From NCBI GenBank assembly GCA_023420935.1, contig JAEZUR010000014.1, positions 1-7,393 of the forward strand: a DNA stretch of 7,393 nt. The letters run 5' to 3'. Every line of letters starts with the position of its first letter. Position 1 is the first letter of the stretch. Source of the stretch: Bacillota bacterium (GTDB lineage Bacteria > Bacillota > Clostridia > Lachnospirales > Lachnospiraceae). The notes beneath the pieces were generated by a model. The model was not told where the DNA came from. It made no database searches and saw only the letters and a list, made by a program, of their open reading frames with translations. A program made the translations under genes and the position numbers. Positions 6,138 to 7,393 of the stretch are shown here, in pieces.

Positions 6138-6692
6138 TTAATGTATTAATTGAAAAAATGTATTCTTTAAGGATTCATCTTCTTCAAATTTCCCTCTGGT
6201 AATAAAGGTTACTGTCTTAGTCCCTGGCTTCTTTACTCCGCGCATAGTCATACACATGTGTTCTGCTTCAATCATAACCATGACTCCCTGTGGCTGTAAG
6301 TATTGCATAATATCATCTGCAATCTGCGCTGTTAGTTGTTCTTGTATTTGTGCTCTTCTCGCATATACTTCAACTGTTCTTGCCAACTTGCTGATACCAA
6401 CCACTTTTCCATCCGGTATGTAAGCAATATGAACCTTTCCGTAGAATGGCAACAAATGATGTTCACATACAGAATAAAACGTAATATCTTGTTCTAACAC
6501 CATCTCATTATTGCCTGCATGAAATGTTTTAGATAAATGTTCTTTGGCATCCTGTCCAATTCCTGCGAACAATTCCACACACATAGCACTAATTCGCTTG
6601 GGTGTATCTTGTAAACCTTCTCTTTCTACGTCTTCGCCAATTCCCTCTAGAAATAACCGAACTGCTTGTTCAATCTTTTGTTCATCTATCAT
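6138..6692 (-). CDS. folE: GTP cyclohydrolase I
   Basis: This 184-residue cytoplasmic enzyme opens GTP and recloses it to 7,8-dihydroneopterin triphosphate, committing GTP to folate. Motifs: REGLQDTPKR (24-33), SVCEHHLLPF (74-83), GISKLAR (99-105), RRAQIQEQLT (112-121) and AEHMCMTMRGV (143-153). Zinc ligands Cys76, His79 and Cys147 are all present, so this is the zinc-dependent FolE type and not FolE2. Length is normal for a short bacterial FolE. The start at 6692 is chosen because GGAAGGA (6701-6707 on the plus strand) is 8 nt upstream of it, but only 2 nt from the ATG at 6698, which would add two residues. It follows folC with a 21-nt gap. Confidence 0.97.
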   Translation of the reverse strand: MIDEQKIEQAVRLFLEGIGEDVEREGLQDTPKRISAMCVELFAGIGQDAKEHLSKTFHAGNNEMVLEQDITFYSVCEHHLLPFYGKVHIAYIPDGKVVGISKLARTVEVYARRAQIQEQLTAQIADDIMQYLQPQGVMVMIEAEHMCMTMRGVKKPGTKTVTFITRGKFEEDESLKNTFFQLIH

Positions 6693-6700
6693 AATCATCG

Positions 6701-6707
6701 TCCTTCC
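6701..6707 (-). promoter_or_regulatory. folE ribosome binding site
   Basis: Reads GGAAGGA on the minus strand. Spacing is 8 nt to the ATG at 6692 and 2 nt to the one at 6698, so the inner ATG is favoured. Confidence 0.65.
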
Positions 6708-6713
6708 ACGAAG

Positions 6714-7393
6714 CTAATCAACTTTTTTGATAGCATTATAACATTGGTTTACTACATTTACAACCTCTCCAAGATATGACAAAGATCCAAAAGCAATAAT
6801 TACATCCTCTTTGGTTGTATTTTCTTTCACTAATTGGAAAGCTTTCTCTACATTATGTGCATTTGTAACCTTATTACAATACTTGCTTGCAACCAGTGCT
6901 AATTCATCGGATGATAACGCTCTTGGATTATCCGGTGTGATGGTAATTATCTCGTAAGCAAGATCTGCTGAATTGGACAATATGCTCTCATAATCCTTAT
7001 CTGCTAACACACCTACGATATAATAGATCCTTCGTCCATGAAAATATAATTCAATCGACTTTCTTAACGAACCAGCTGCTGCTTCATTGTGTGCACCATC
7101 AATTAATATAATGGGATCCTTATGAATAACCTCCAATCTTCCTGACCAGGTTGTCTTTTGTATTCCCTTGTATATATGATACGTCGTGATAGGATATCCA
7201 ACCTTTTGCAATAAGAGTGCTGTTTCTATGGCTACTGCAGCATTTTCAACCTGATAATCGCCAAGAAGGGTAGTCTTAATCTCGTTCAACACACCATAAT
7301 CCATACTGATACCATCTACAGTATGTGTAATATTCGTAATCTTACTAAAATCAGCATACGTGACATTGGTTTGTTTTAGAGATGCTTGCTGAT
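6714..7393 (-). CDS. folC: Folylpolyglutamate / dihydrofolate synthase, C-terminal part
   Basis: The frame is open from the stop at 6714-6716 to the right edge of the window, giving 225 residues; the gene continues beyond 7393. The family is normally about 420-440 residues, so the N-terminal half with the ATP P-loop is missing only because the window ends. Visible motifs are LLGDYQVENAAVA (around 7236-7274), LIDGAHNEAAAGSL, VGVLADKDYESIL, TPDNPRALSSDELA and AFGSLSYLGEV, covering the end of the central Mur ligase domain and the C-terminal domain. The enzyme adds glutamate to dihydropteroate and then to folates. The internal ATG at 7304 is not the start, because conserved-looking sequence continues upstream in frame. 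It is the first gene of the operon seen here, so the promoter is outside the window. Confidence 0.93.
   Translation of the reverse strand, partial: QQASLKQTNVTYADFSKITNITHTVDGISMDYGVLNEIKTTLLGDYQVENAAVAIETALLLQKVGYPITTYHIYKGIQKTTWSGRLEVIHKDPIILIDGAHNEAAAGSLRKSIELYFHGRRIYYIVGVLADKDYESILSNSADLAYEIITITPDNPRALSSDELALVASKYCNKVTNAHNVEKAFQLVKENTTKEDVIIAFGSLSYLGEVVNVVNQCYNAIKKVD

Overview
The window is AT-rich DNA with tight gene packing, strong AGGAG-type ribosome binding sites and clostridial-type proteins: a bifunctional AroQ-PheA P-protein, a FolB-FolK fusion and a membrane-anchored HtrA. It most resembles a low-GC Firmicute of the Clostridia, probably Lachnospiraceae. That placement rests on gene style and memory of the families, not on a search. 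No rRNA, tRNA, CRISPR array, insertion sequence or prophage gene is visible.

Left part, minus strand. Positions 1-139 carry no convincing gene but hold a 21/22-bp imperfect tandem repeat. Next is a single-pass HtrA/DegP-like serine protease with one PDZ domain (140-1486). Upstream of it, separated by 106 nt, is pheA (1593-2729), encoding chorismate mutase/prephenate dehydratase with a C-terminal ACT domain for phenylalanine synthesis. pheA has a very good promoter (TTGAAA, 17 bp, TATAAT), and its predicted transcript starts directly in a long hairpin.

Centre, plus strand. Back to back with the pheA promoter is a second promoter (TTGCTA, 17 bp, TATAAT). It drives a monocistronic gene (2915-3931) for an N-terminally anchored extracytoplasmic protein. 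This protein has seven regularly spaced aromatic repeats, probably a beta-propeller of the DUF5050 type, with unknown function.

Right part, minus strand (3979-7393). This is a compact folate operon read right to left: folC (5' end outside the window), folE, an HD-domain hydrolase, folP and folB-folK. Gaps are 21, 24 and 13 nt, and the last junction is an 8-nt overlap. FolE makes dihydroneopterin triphosphate from GTP. FolB and FolK make and pyrophosphorylate the hydroxymethyl pterin. FolP joins it to p-aminobenzoate, and FolC adds glutamate. The one step with no assigned enzyme is phosphate removal from dihydroneopterin triphosphate, and the one unassigned gene is the HD protein between folE and folP. 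That match is the most interesting hypothesis here. No folA is present in the window, and the operon promoter must lie beyond its right edge.
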